From an uncultured Prevotella sp. (GTDB lineage: Bacteria > Bacteroidota > Bacteroidia > Bacteroidales > Bacteroidaceae): a DNA stretch of 10,129 nucleotides. The notes under the pieces are model-generated. The model saw nothing but the letters and a program-made list of their open reading frames with translations. It had not been told where the DNA came from and made no database searches. Location of the stretch: the NCBI GenBank assembly GCA_927910885.1, contig CAKMOD010000137.1, positions 1 to 10,129 of the forward strand, given 5' to 3'. Shown here piece after piece: positions 1 to 7,542 of this stretch (the first letter of the stretch is position 1; each line of letters starts with the position of its first letter). Made by a program: the position numbers and the translations under genes.

Positions 1-301
1 GAGTGAGGCTTTTCTTTCCGTTTCTACAAACAACTTATTCTAATTTTAATTGATTTTTGTAAACTATTTTCGTACGTATCAAAATCAATACATGCTCTTT
101 AAGCTTTGAAAAGATGCCTAATTGACTTGCAAAAGACGCCCCTTTTGAGCTCTTACTAACGCCCTTTTGAAGTCTTATTAAGCACCTTTTCATACGCTAC
201 CTTTCAACTAATTGATAGCAAGCAACTTACACAAGGTGTGAAAATTGCCAATTTATCGTCATTTTTTAGCTTACAAGTCTGCTGATTTGTAATGAAATTT
301 C
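1..301. other. Non-coding left flank
   Basis: No credible gene is visible here: the frames are short and interrupted on both strands. The stretch is AT-rich. It holds a decayed inverted copy of the dispersed repeat at about 111-275 (listed separately) and ends at the T-tract of the operon terminator. The gene to the left lies outside the window. Confidence 0.7.
111..275 (-). repeat. Dispersed repeat copy C, degenerate and inverted
   Basis: Read on the minus strand, this stretch follows the same order as the two long direct repeats at 7543-7796 and 9791-10046. It has a CTAAAAAATG remnant of the first hairpin, CTTGT and GTAAG, CTATCAATTAGTTG, then AAAAGGTGCTTAATAAG, AAAAGGGCGTTAGTAAG and CTTTTGCAAG. 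It is clearly diverged, with several indels, and lacks the perfect 16-bp terminal hairpin of the other copies. Homology is judged by eye. The limits are approximate, and the middle third aligns only loosely. Confidence 0.65.
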
Positions 302-343
302 AAAAACCAAAAGAGGATATATCAGACGAGCTGACATATCCTC
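302..343 (-). terminator. Intrinsic terminator of the susC-susD-sulfatase operon
   Basis: Read on the minus strand, positions 343-331 and 325-313 form a 13-bp stem (GAGGATATGTCAG with CTGATATATCCTC) around a 5-nt loop. One position is a G-U wobble in minus-strand RNA but an A-C mismatch in plus-strand RNA, which supports minus-strand use. The stem is followed by TTTTGGTTTTTG. It lies about 100 nt downstream of the sulfatase stop codon, as expected for the end of the operon. Confidence 0.8.
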
Positions 344-443
344 CTTAGAGTTTATTAACCCATATCGACATTAGAGCCTAAACTGATTTTAGAATATTGT
401 GGGCTTTTGTCCAATTTGGGTTTAATAAAAGTATTGTTCGAAC

Positions 444-2003
444 TTACTTCTTCAAAATGTTCTCTTTCTTGCGGATAGGGTCATCATACTGCACCTGCAG
501 CTGGAGGAGTTGCTTCTTCAAGTTCTTTGTGAGCTTCTCTGTGCCTGGCTTACCATAGATATTGTGCATCTGCTCAGGGTCTTTCTTTAGGTCGTAAAGC
601 TCCCAAGAGTTAATATCATTGTAGAAGTGCATGAGTGAATAACGCTTTGTACGGATACCATAGTGACGGCAAACAGAGTGCTCGGCTGGGTATTCGTGGT
701 AGTGATAGTAGAGCGACTGACGCCAGTCAGCTGGCTTCTTACCCTGCAAGAGTGGGAGGAAAGAACGGCCCTGAATGTCAGAAGGCACCTTTGCGCCTGC
801 TGCCTCGAGGAAGGTTGGTGCATAGTCGATGTTCTGTACCATCTGCCTAACAACGCCATGCTTGCCACCTGGGAGATAAACCAATAGTGGTGTGCGGAAA
901 GACTCCTCGTACATGAAACGCTTGTCGAACCATCCATGCTCGCCCATGTAGAAACCTTGGTCAGAGGTGTAGACAATCATTGTGTTCTCAAGGAGTCCAT
1001 GCTGGCGAAGATACTCAATGACACGACCCACGTTGCGGTCAACAGAATGGATCACACGCATATAGTCGTGCATATAACGCTGATACTTCCATTCAGCGAG
1101 AGCCTTACCAGAGAGTTTGTCTTCCTTAAACTTCTTGATGATTGGATCGTAGTAGCTATCCCACTGTGCACGCTGTGAAGGCGTCATACGTTTGTAGTTG
1201 CCACGTCCCCACTGTTCAAGACCAGTAGTGGTATGAATCTCATTCTCCTTGTCTGCCATCTTGTTGTCATAGATGAGGTCCATATCCTTCATGATATTCA
1301 TTTCCTGCTTCTGTGCAGCAAGACGACCAGAGTAGTCATCATAGAAAGTCTTTGGCAATGGATAGGTAACGTCGTCATAGAGACGAAGATCGCAGGTATC
1401 AGGGTTCCACACACGATGTGGCGCCTTATTGTGCATCAACAAACAGAAAGGCTTGTCCTTGTCACGTTTGTTCTCCATCCAGTCTATCGCCATGTCGGCA
1501 ATGATGTTCGTCACATAGCCCGGACGGCGTATCTTCTTACCATTGCTAAGGAAGTCAGGGTTATAATAGTCGCCCTGTCCGATAAGGATGTCCCAATAAT
1601 TGAAGCCTGTTGGCAGTGAGGTGAGGTGCCACTTACCAATCATAGCGGTCTGATAGCCCTGCTTCTGGAGCAACTTAGGGAAGGTCTGCTGACCGCCGTC
1701 AAAGGTCTTAGAATTGTCCGTGAAGCCATTGGCATGGCTATGCTTACCGGTAAGCATACAAGCACGTGATGGACCGCTGAGCGAGTTGGCAACGAAGCTC
1801 TCTTGGAACTTCACACCATTGTCAGCCAACCAGTCGATATTTGGTGTGTTGATGAAACGCTTGTCGTAAGCACTGATAGTCTGATACGAATGATCATCGC
1901 TCATGATGAAGACGATGTTCATCGGTTTCTTCTGCGCTTGGGCAGGAACGAATGCACCCATTGCAATCGCTCCTGTCAAGCCGTATAAAACTTTATTTTG
2001 CAT
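444..2003 (-). CDS. Secreted S1-family sulfatase, GlcNAc-6-sulfatase-like
   Basis: This predicted 519-residue enzyme hydrolyses sulfate esters, probably on host glycans. A signal peptide (residues 1-23, cut after AQA) with no lipobox suggests the periplasm. Formylglycine-sulfatase features are visible: metal-binding D36-D37, the signature S76-G-P-S-R80 followed by LTGK (84-87), GKWH (123-126), H191/K193/H196, D348-Q349 and the K361-R362 region. The nucleophile position is serine, so a radical-SAM maturase (anSME) is needed; none is in the window. Length is normal for the family. Overall sequence and the conserved C-terminal YYHYHEYPAEHS (residues 442-453) recall Bacteroidota GlcNAc-6-sulfatases (S1_11 type) and the mucin-desulfating sulfatase described from a Prevotella strain; that subfamily call is from memory. 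It is the last gene of the operon, 24 nt after susD, and is followed by a terminator. Related specificities, such as heparan or other 6-O-sulfated GlcNAc substrates, are not excluded. Confidence 0.93.
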   Translation of the reverse strand: MQNKVLYGLTGAIAMGAFVPAQAQKKPMNIVFIMSDDHSYQTISAYDKRFINTPNIDWLADNGVKFQESFVANSLSGPSRACMLTGKHSHANGFTDNSKTFDGGQQTFPKLLQKQGYQTAMIGKWHLTSLPTGFNYWDILIGQGDYYNPDFLSNGKKIRRPGYVTNIIADMAIDWMENKRDKDKPFCLLMHNKAPHRVWNPDTCDLRLYDDVTYPLPKTFYDDYSGRLAAQKQEMNIMKDMDLIYDNKMADKENEIHTTTGLEQWGRGNYKRMTPSQRAQWDSYYDPIIKKFKEDKLSGKALAEWKYQRYMHDYMRVIHSVDRNVGRVIEYLRQHGLLENTMIVYTSDQGFYMGEHGWFDKRFMYEESFRTPLLVYLPGGKHGVVRQMVQNIDYAPTFLEAAGAKVPSDIQGRSFLPLLQGKKPADWRQSLYYHYHEYPAEHSVCRHYGIRTKRYSLMHFYNDINSWELYDLKKDPEQMHNIYGKPGTEKLTKNLKKQLLQLQVQYDDPIRKKENILKK

Positions 2004-2027
2004 ATATAATAAATTAGTTTATCGCAA

Positions 2028-3836
2028 TTATTTATCCCATCCGGGGTTCTGCTTCCACAGATTGTTAGTCAGTGTGAGCATACGTGTTTCGAAAGGAAGG
2101 AGATAATCGCGCTTTGGATTAAACTTCCAACCCGTCTCATAGCCTGATGGATTCACTGGCAATACGTAACGCTGTGCGTCACCCGGCTTACCAGAGAGGT
2201 AGATGTTATTGCCTGATGGCTTGTCATAAACGAGGCTTGTGCCATACTTTGCATGATGTTCAAGGTTGCTACCAATGAACAATGCACCGTGTGCACGCTT
2301 TCCAACGATCAGCTCATCGGCTGCTGCCCAACGGAAGATATCGTCCAATCGACGGCCTTCACAAGCCTGCTCAACACGACGTTCACGGCGAACAGCCTGC
2401 AAATACTTGTCGAGATTGCGGAAAGGATAGTCTGCCTCTGTGTTGTACTCTCTGTCGAAGTCGACTGCTGGCATACCAACACGGTCGCGCAAAGGCTTCA
2501 GAATAGCAATAATCTGACTTGCGTTAGCTGCGCCATCAAGCTCAGCCAAGGCCTCAGCATAGTTTAAGAGGATGTCAGCATAGCGATACTGAATAGCTGG
2601 TGTGCTGCCTTTTCCTTCCTGATCAAGGCTTCCCTTATAGTCAATCTGTACGTGCTTGAGCATTGAATAGCCTGTTTCATTCTTGTTATAGCCCGACCCA
2701 TTGAGTGGTGGAACAATGTAACCGCCTTGGTCTGGACGCAAAATCTGACCCGGCATACATACTGTCTGGCAAAGACGTGGGTCACGAACAGTTGGCTTTA
2801 GCTCGTCGCCAAAGGTTGCCTTTGCGGTCAACACAGCTGGTCCCACAAATGGTTTACCATCGATGGTGAGGTAGTCATCCACCAATGATGCCGTAACACC
2901 GCTACTACCACCACCCTGGTTGAGGTAACGATCAACGCTGTTACCAACGTTCACGCCATCATATCGCTTGAACCATAACACCTCTGAGTTAGTGGAAAGG
3001 TCCTCTGTCTGGAAGATAACGCGGTAGTCATTCAGTGTGTTACCAGTCGTATAGATTTTCCAAACACCTCTGTCTACAACGTCCTTACAAGCCTCAACGC
3101 ACTGATCTAAGTAAGACTTAATCTTCGCATCGGTAACAGTTGGGTCGAAGAAGGCGTCGTTCTTAGCCTTATGATACTTCTCCCATGTAGCCTCATAGAG
3201 TGCCACCTCGCTCTTGAAAGCACGTGCCACATCCTTGTGGATACGCATTGTAGCACTGCTGTTCTGCAAGTTAAGGTTGGCAATAGCCTTATCGAGGTCG
3301 GCAAGAATACTATCGGCTATCACCGTACGTTCCTGCTGCGGCTGGTTCATCTCCTCCTCCTGTGGTTCGAGAGGGCGATTCACCCAAGCGATTTTACCAT
3401 AGTTCTTGAACAACTGGAAGTAGAACCATGCACGGAAATAGTAAGCCTCGCCCACGCATTGTTTGTAAGCAGCAGAGTTCTTATCCTTGAAGTTGAGGTT
3501 ATTCAAGAAGAAGTTGACGTTACGAATATTGTAGTAATGAGAGAGTTTGCCCGCATTAGCGAGGGTCAAACCACCATTCAATCGTGTATTTACAGAGCCA
3601 CTTGCCATGTTATCGCTGTTCATATCGATACCAGCAATACCACCGCTACCCCATGAGTTAAAGTCCTGAGCCTTCACACCAGTCTGATAGAACTGGTCGA
3701 GATAGCTGTTCATCTCACCCAAGGAGGTGAAAGGATTGACCGTTGAAAGCACTCCCTCAGGAGACTTGTCTAAGTCAAAGCAACTTGTAAGCGTTGTTGC
3801 ACTCAAGAGTGCTAAACATATATATTTAAGTTTCAT
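2028..3836 (-). CDS. SusD/RagB-family glycan-binding lipoprotein
   Basis: This 602-residue surface lipoprotein would bind the glycan and act as the lid of its SusC partner. The start gives a clean lipoprotein signal with lipobox LTSC and acceptor Cys19, followed by acidic FDLDK, which fits the surface-export signals of Bacteroidota lipoproteins. The fold shows the usual marks: an N-terminal helical part with YYFRAWFYFQLFKNYG (132-147), the repeat-like helix around 196-219, RYADILLNYAEAL (418-430), RRERRVEQACEGRRLDDIFRW (483-503, charged helix) and the classic end QNPGW (596-600). Nothing appears truncated. It starts 20 nt downstream of the susC stop codon and is followed after 24 nt by the sulfatase, so the three are very probably co-transcribed. 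Family membership is certain. The ligand is inferred only from the sulfatase neighbour, as a sulfated host glycan. Confidence 0.96.
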   Translation of the reverse strand: MKLKYICLALLSATTLTSCFDLDKSPEGVLSTVNPFTSLGEMNSYLDQFYQTGVKAQDFNSWGSGGIAGIDMNSDNMASGSVNTRLNGGLTLANAGKLSHYYNIRNVNFFLNNLNFKDKNSAAYKQCVGEAYYFRAWFYFQLFKNYGKIAWVNRPLEPQEEEMNQPQQERTVIADSILADLDKAIANLNLQNSSATMRIHKDVARAFKSEVALYEATWEKYHKAKNDAFFDPTVTDAKIKSYLDQCVEACKDVVDRGVWKIYTTGNTLNDYRVIFQTEDLSTNSEVLWFKRYDGVNVGNSVDRYLNQGGGSSGVTASLVDDYLTIDGKPFVGPAVLTAKATFGDELKPTVRDPRLCQTVCMPGQILRPDQGGYIVPPLNGSGYNKNETGYSMLKHVQIDYKGSLDQEGKGSTPAIQYRYADILLNYAEALAELDGAANASQIIAILKPLRDRVGMPAVDFDREYNTEADYPFRNLDKYLQAVRRERRVEQACEGRRLDDIFRWAAADELIVGKRAHGALFIGSNLEHHAKYGTSLVYDKPSGNNIYLSGKPGDAQRYVLPVNPSGYETGWKFNPKRDYLLPFETRMLTLTNNLWKQNPGWDK

Positions 3837-3856
3837 AGTTATATTCTTTTAAAAGA

Positions 3857-4588
3857 TTAGAGATTAACCATAAGTCCGAATGAGATGACCTTATTCATTG
3901 GATAGTTCTTACCGCCTTCGCCTGTGTAGCCATTAGCTGTGAAGATAACCTCTGGGTCGAGCATCTTCTTTAGTTTTGTGAAGGTAAGGAGGTTCTCACC
4001 AGAGAAGAACACCTTCACCTGCTGGAGTTTCATCTTCTGTGTCCATGTCTGTGGGAGGACGTAACTCAAGGTCAGGTTCTTCAAACGACAGTAAGCCGCA
4101 CTCTGCAAGTATTGGTCAGTAGGCTGGCTCTTTGTCTTCGCTGCGTATGGACGAACGCCACCTGCTGAATTGATATAAGGTTTTGGATAGTAGGCATTAG
4201 GATTGCTCTCTGACCAGTAGTCAAGATGGTCTTTGAAGAGTGTTACCTGTGCGTAAGGACCTGTTCCCCAGAAGTAAACACTGTTGGTTGGGTCCCAATC
4301 ACGCTTGCCTACACCTTGGAACATGAAACTCAAGCTCAGTCCCTTCCAGCTAACCATACCATTGATTGTGTACTGATAGCGAGGAGAGGTGTTACCGATA
4401 ATGGTCATATCGCCCATATCATCGAGTTTATTCTTACCATTGTTCACATAGCCATCGTTGTTAAGATCGCGATAAGCAACGTCACCCGGTGTCCACTTTA
4501 AGGTTGAGAAGAAGGTGTTGTTGTGTTTTGCATTGTAGGCATCAGCTGCTCCTGTGTCTGCAATAAGCCGTCTGTACGATAGCCCCAT
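3857..4588 (-). CDS. SusC fragment 3: C-terminal barrel
   Basis: This is the C-terminal 229 residues of the transporter, real from ADAYNAKHNNTFF onward. The first 14 codons after the ATG at 4588 (MGLSYRRLIADTGA) are out-of-frame readings of sequence that codes for WGYRTDGLLQT in the preceding frame, so the ATG is fortuitous. Typical late-barrel SusC features follow: GDVAYRDLNNDGYVN (a calcium-site-like DxNxDG), TSPRYQYTINGMVSWKGLSLSF, LKNLTLSYVLP, VFFSGENLLTFTK, DPEV and the terminal strand VISFGLMVNL. Without the upstream parts it has no signal peptide and no plug. Confidence 0.83.
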   Translation of the reverse strand: MGLSYRRLIADTGAADAYNAKHNNTFFSTLKWTPGDVAYRDLNNDGYVNNGKNKLDDMGDMTIIGNTSPRYQYTINGMVSWKGLSLSFMFQGVGKRDWDPTNSVYFWGTGPYAQVTLFKDHLDYWSESNPNAYYPKPYINSAGGVRPYAAKTKSQPTDQYLQSAAYCRLKNLTLSYVLPQTWTQKMKLQQVKVFFSGENLLTFTKLKKMLDPEVIFTANGYTGEGGKNYPMNKVISFGLMVNL

Positions 4589-6606
4589 ATCTCTCCAACG
4601 CGTCTGCCTCTGTACCAGTTGCTGGCTGGAGCAGTACCAGTTGGGTTTGCATAGTCTGTTACGATAGAGGTATAGTCAGCCAAAGAACCACCGATACTAT
4701 AGTCGATGTCCTTACCAATCTTACCACGATAATTCAGCGTGAGTTCCCAACCACGGTCGCGCAAAGAGGCGTTATTGGTCTGTGGAGCATTAGCACCGAA
4801 GAAGTCTGGGAAGTCCACACCAGGTCCCAACATATCCTTTGTCTTACGCTCGTAGATGTCAAGACTACCCGTAAGGGCATTGTTCATGAAGCCGAAGTCT
4901 AAACCGATATTCTTGCTACTTACCTTCTCCCATGTTGTTGCAGGATTGACAACGCCCGGCGCAAGGAGGTAAGCATGACGACCATCAGCAAAGATATAGC
5001 TTCCCAATCCACTGCTGAGATTCATCGTTGATGCGAAGGTGTAGAGGCCTGCACCAGCCTGATTGCCCAGCTTACCGTATGACATACGCAACTTCAACTG
5101 CGATACCTTCTGGCTAAGAGACTCCATAAACTTCTCACGACTGATGTTCCAACCGAGTGAAACAGATGGGAAGAAGCCCCAACGATGATCACGTGCAAAG
5201 CGTGAAGAACCATCATAACGGCCGTTTACTTCGAGCAGATAACGACCCTGATAGTCGTAGTTGATACGTCCAAAGAAGCCACGTGTAGCCCATCCATTGC
5301 GGATATCATCTGGCTGCTTGTCGCCTGTTCCCATTGCCGTATTTGGATTGTGCATTGAGTAAAGGCCAGAGATACCATTCTTCAAGTAGTCTACCTTATT
5401 GTTTTCTTCCTGATAACCAGCCATCAAAACGATGTTATGATCCTCTGCAAGGGTCAATGAGTAGTTACCATAAAGGCTAATATTCTGATAGTGGATGTTA
5501 TAGTTTGAACGCTGATACTTGCCATCAGGACTTGCATCCAACTCACCACGCACACCCTTTGAAGTGGTTACGCCATCAGCTGCATAGATGTCTGGCGCAA
5601 CATTCAAAGCCTCGTAAGAGGTTGTGATAAACTTATTAGTATAATCAGCATTGATAATCAATCCCTTTACTGGATTAACCTCGAAGCCTAAGGTGATGTC
5701 ATAGTGATTGCGCTTTGTACGGGTGAAGGTACCACTCTGCAAGTAAGGAATCATTGACAACTCCGTGAAATGACCATGAGGATCAACCACTGATATCGTC
5801 GGACGGAAACGTGCTAATGAGTGATAGAAGCCTTCGCTCAATCCGCCAGCACCAAAAGGAGTGTTGTCGACAGAGTGAACATACTTCAAGTTAAGTTTCA
5901 TCTTCATCCATGAGGTAAGACGAGAAGTGAGGTTAGAAGCGAGGTTCATGCGCTCAAAGTTCATCTTCGCATAACGCAGAATACCGTCTTCCTTGAAGTA
6001 ACCACCTGATACATAATACTGTGCCTGCTTACCGCCACCGCTCAAACTTACGTTGTGCTGCTGCTTAAAGGCATAGTCTTTATAATGTAACTTGAAGTAG
6101 TCAACGTTACCAATACCCTTCTCTGTATTTTCAAAGGCAGGGTTCATCGAAGCGTTAGCAGGGAGTTCTTGCCATGGATTCACACTTGATGGGTCGTTCA
6201 TATACTGCTCTAAGAGCTTAATCTTCTCATCGCTGTAAAGACGAGAAGAGTTGGCATTCGTAACACCAGCATTCCACATCTTGGCAAACTCTACGGCATT
6301 TGCCATCTCTGGCAGTACGGTAGGACGGTTCCAACCCATACTTCCTTGATAGTTTACGTGCATCTTACCTTCCTCGCCACGTTTCGTTGTGACCAAGATA
6401 ACACCGTAGGCAGCACGTGCACCATAGATAGAACAAGCAGATGCATCTTTCAATACAGAGATTGACTCGATATCATTTGGATTGACATCGGCAAGACTCA
6501 TCTCGATTCCATCTACTAAGACGTAAGGATGACCAGTACCAGAGAGGTTACCCTGACCACGCAATGACAAGGCTGCCGTGGCTCCCGGACGACCAGAGCT
6601 ACCATT
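4498..6606 (-). CDS. SusC fragment 2: plug and most of the barrel
   Basis: This central piece begins in SusC-like sequence at AAT 6606-6604 (NGSSGRPGA) and has no initiation codon of its own that makes sense. The nearest start-like codon, TTG at 6570, falls inside the conserved ALSLRGQG stretch, so it is not a true start. It carries the plug motifs LVDGIE, ISVLKDASACSIYGARAAYG and LVTTKRG, then barrel strands including RNHYDITLGFEVNP, FFGRINYDYQGRYLLEVNGR and GWELTLNYRG. After GLLQTQEQ near 4546 the frame shifts, and 15 aberrant residues precede the stop codon. It depends on translation of fragment 1, so it is probably not made as written. Confidence 0.83.
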   Translation of the reverse strand, partial: NGSSGRPGATAALSLRGQGNLSGTGHPYVLVDGIEMSLADVNPNDIESISVLKDASACSIYGARAAYGVILVTTKRGEEGKMHVNYQGSMGWNRPTVLPEMANAVEFAKMWNAGVTNANSSRLYSDEKIKLLEQYMNDPSSVNPWQELPANASMNPAFENTEKGIGNVDYFKLHYKDYAFKQQHNVSLSGGGKQAQYYVSGGYFKEDGILRYAKMNFERMNLASNLTSRLTSWMKMKLNLKYVHSVDNTPFGAGGLSEGFYHSLARFRPTISVVDPHGHFTELSMIPYLQSGTFTRTKRNHYDITLGFEVNPVKGLIINADYTNKFITTSYEALNVAPDIYAADGVTTSKGVRGELDASPDGKYQRSNYNIHYQNISLYGNYSLTLAEDHNIVLMAGYQEENNKVDYLKNGISGLYSMHNPNTAMGTGDKQPDDIRNGWATRGFFGRINYDYQGRYLLEVNGRYDGSSRFARDHRWGFFPSVSLGWNISREKFMESLSQKVSQLKLRMSYGKLGNQAGAGLYTFASTMNLSSGLGSYIFADGRHAYLLAPGVVNPATTWEKVSSKNIGLDFGFMNNALTGSLDIYERKTKDMLGPGVDFPDFFGANAPQTNNASLRDRGWELTLNYRGKIGKDIDYSIGGSLADYTSIVTDYANPTGTAPASNWYRGRRVGEIWGYRTDGLLQTQEQLMPTMQNTTTPSSQP
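4540..4550 (-). other. Second susC frameshift site
   Basis: On the minus strand the sequence reads CAG GAG CAG CTG ATG. One extra base (CAGGCTGATG) would join QTQEQ directly to ADAYNAK in the other frame. No slippery heptamer is present. Confidence 0.8.
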
Positions 6607-7151
6607 GATACCATCAAACCCGGTACCAAACCCTGAAGACTCTGTGACGCGTCTGTCACTGGGCGCATCTCAAGTGCATCGCCCTTAACAGATGAAACAG
6701 AACCCGTGAGGTTCACCTTCTTTTGTACACCATAACCTACGACAACCACTTCGTTCAATGCTTGGTTGTCATCTTGCAGACTAACGGTGTAATTGGTCAT
6801 ACCCGCTTTGACGGTTACAGACTGAGGCTTAAAGCCCACATAACTTACTTGTAGTACAGCACCCAGCGCTGCTGAAAGCGAGAAGTTACCATCAACATCA
6901 GTAACAGCCATTGCGACTCCATTAACCATCACAGAGGCACCGATAACGGGTTCACCATGGGTATCCTTCACAACACCCTTGACAGTTTGCTTTTGTTGCT
7001 GTGTACTCTCAAACGTTTTTACATTCGCACTCGTAGAACTAAGTACTGGGGTAGCAGCCAATAAACTCAGACACAAAGAGAGTGCCACCCTTCTTGTTGC
7101 GAATGGGGGATGCTTCCTCATACCAAGGAAGACAGTAGTAGATTTAGACAT
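6516..7151 (-). CDS. SusC fragment 1: signal peptide, regulatory domain, start of plug
   Basis: This is the 211-codon N-terminal piece of the broken transporter. Residues 21-40 form the hydrophobic signal sequence. Residues 57-128 are the carboxypeptidase-regulatory-like domain (GEPVIGASV, TDVDGNFS, SYVGF). Residues 131-141 are the conserved ALNEVVVVGYG, and SLQGLVPGLMVS (171-182) is the usual entry to the plug. From residue 183 onward the translation (MVALVVREPRQ and so on) no longer resembles SusC, while the adjacent frame does, so the last 29 or so residues are a frameshift tail. Alone it could not form a channel. Confidence 0.85.
   Translation of the reverse strand: MSKSTTVFLGMRKHPPFATRRVALSLCLSLLAATPVLSSTSANVKTFESTQQQKQTVKGVVKDTHGEPVIGASVMVNGVAMAVTDVDGNFSLSAALGAVLQVSYVGFKPQSVTVKAGMTNYTVSLQDDNQALNEVVVVGYGVQKKVNLTGSVSSVKGDALEMRPVTDASQSLQGLVPGLMVSMVALVVREPRQPCHCVVRVTSLVLVILTS
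6603..6611 (-). other. First susC frameshift site
   Basis: On the minus strand the sequence reads GTA TCA ATG GTA, giving VSMV. One extra base in the TCAAT stretch would give V-S-N-G-S-S-G-R-P-G-A, matching SusC plugs, and would join the two frames. No slippery heptamer is present. Confidence 0.8.
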
Positions 7152-7178
7152 AATTACATTGATTTAGGTTTACGGGTG

Positions 7179-7208
7179 CAAATATAACACTTTTTTTATG
7201 AATTCAAA
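7179..7208 (-). promoter_or_regulatory. Bacteroidota promoter of the susC operon
   Basis: On the minus strand, TATATTTG (7186-7179) matches the TAnnTTTG -7 box, and TTTG (7208-7205) matches the -33 box, with an 18-nt spacer. The start codon at 7151 lies 28 nt further on, implying a 5' leader of roughly 20 nt. The upstream edge falls inside an AT-rich palindromic repeat. No operator is recognised. Confidence 0.75.
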
Positions 7209-7306
7209 ATTCATAATCCATAATTCATAATTATGATTACAATTTTTTATTCACAATCCTCTATTAATTCATAATTCACAATTCATAATCCATAATTATG
7301 ATTACT
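7208..7306. repeat. AT-rich palindromic repeats, two units
   Basis: Two units, about 7208-7240 and 7275-7305, share ATTCATAATCC followed by CATAATTATGATTAC. The first has a short insertion (ATTC) between the two parts. CATAATTATG is a perfect palindrome. The first unit adjoins the -33 box of susC. Confidence 0.75.
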
Positions 7307-7542
7307 ATTGTAATTTAGGATGAGGGTGTATCAAAATGTAAATATCAGTTTGATAATCTTACAGTTTGACATAATTCATTTGCTACTTGTTAACTCGTCA
7401 ACTAAAATTCTGTGCTATCTATGACCTTTAGGTCTCTGAGCGTTTTAGCAAGCAAAAAAAAGCTCTGTTCTTTCTGTTTATCTGTGAGTTCTGTGAGAGA
7501 ATGCACCGCAACTTTAAGCTTAAAACTTTGAATGCCGAGGTT

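Larger units (their letters stand above)
3857..7151 (-). pseudogene. SusC/RagA-family TonB-dependent transporter, two frameshifts
   Basis: This is the outer-membrane channel partner of SusD, importing oligosaccharides with TonB energy. The coding sequence lies in three frames. Residues 1-182 run to about 6606. The next segment resumes with NGSSGRPGATAAL and runs to about 4546 (residue 869), and the last resumes with ADAYNAKHNN. Restoring one base at each junction gives an uninterrupted 1098-residue protein, a normal SusC length. Domains in order: signal peptide, carboxypeptidase-regulatory-like domain (about 57-128), ALNEVVVVGYG (131-141), plug with VLVDGIE and SIYGARAAYGVILVTTK, and a beta-barrel ending in FGLMVNL. 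Coding quality stays high across all three parts, so either the losses are very recent or they are sequencing errors. The start could also be the internal ATG at 7121 (MRKHPP), which gives a shorter signal peptide. A promoter lies just upstream, and susD follows after 20 nt. Confidence 0.88.

Noticed and set aside
587..1988. Several open frames of 60-130 codons on both strands within the sulfatase gene
   Set aside because: They overlap a gene with clear motifs throughout, carry no recognisable domains, and are typical shadows of its codon pattern.
2253..4501. Open frames of 60-160 codons overlapping susD and the end of susC
   Set aside because: Shadows of well-supported genes in other frames, with no family features.
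6570..6572. TTG as a genuine start of a separate second transporter gene
   Set aside because: It falls inside a conserved plug stretch, and SusC-like coding continues upstream of it to the frameshift point.
4540..6611. Programmed ribosomal frameshifting in susC
   Set aside because: Neither junction has a slippery heptamer or a nearby stimulatory structure, and two programmed shifts in one transporter gene would be without precedent that I know of.
4540..6611. Phase variation by homopolymer slippage
   Set aside because: The runs at both junctions are only one to three bases long, too short for frequent slippage.
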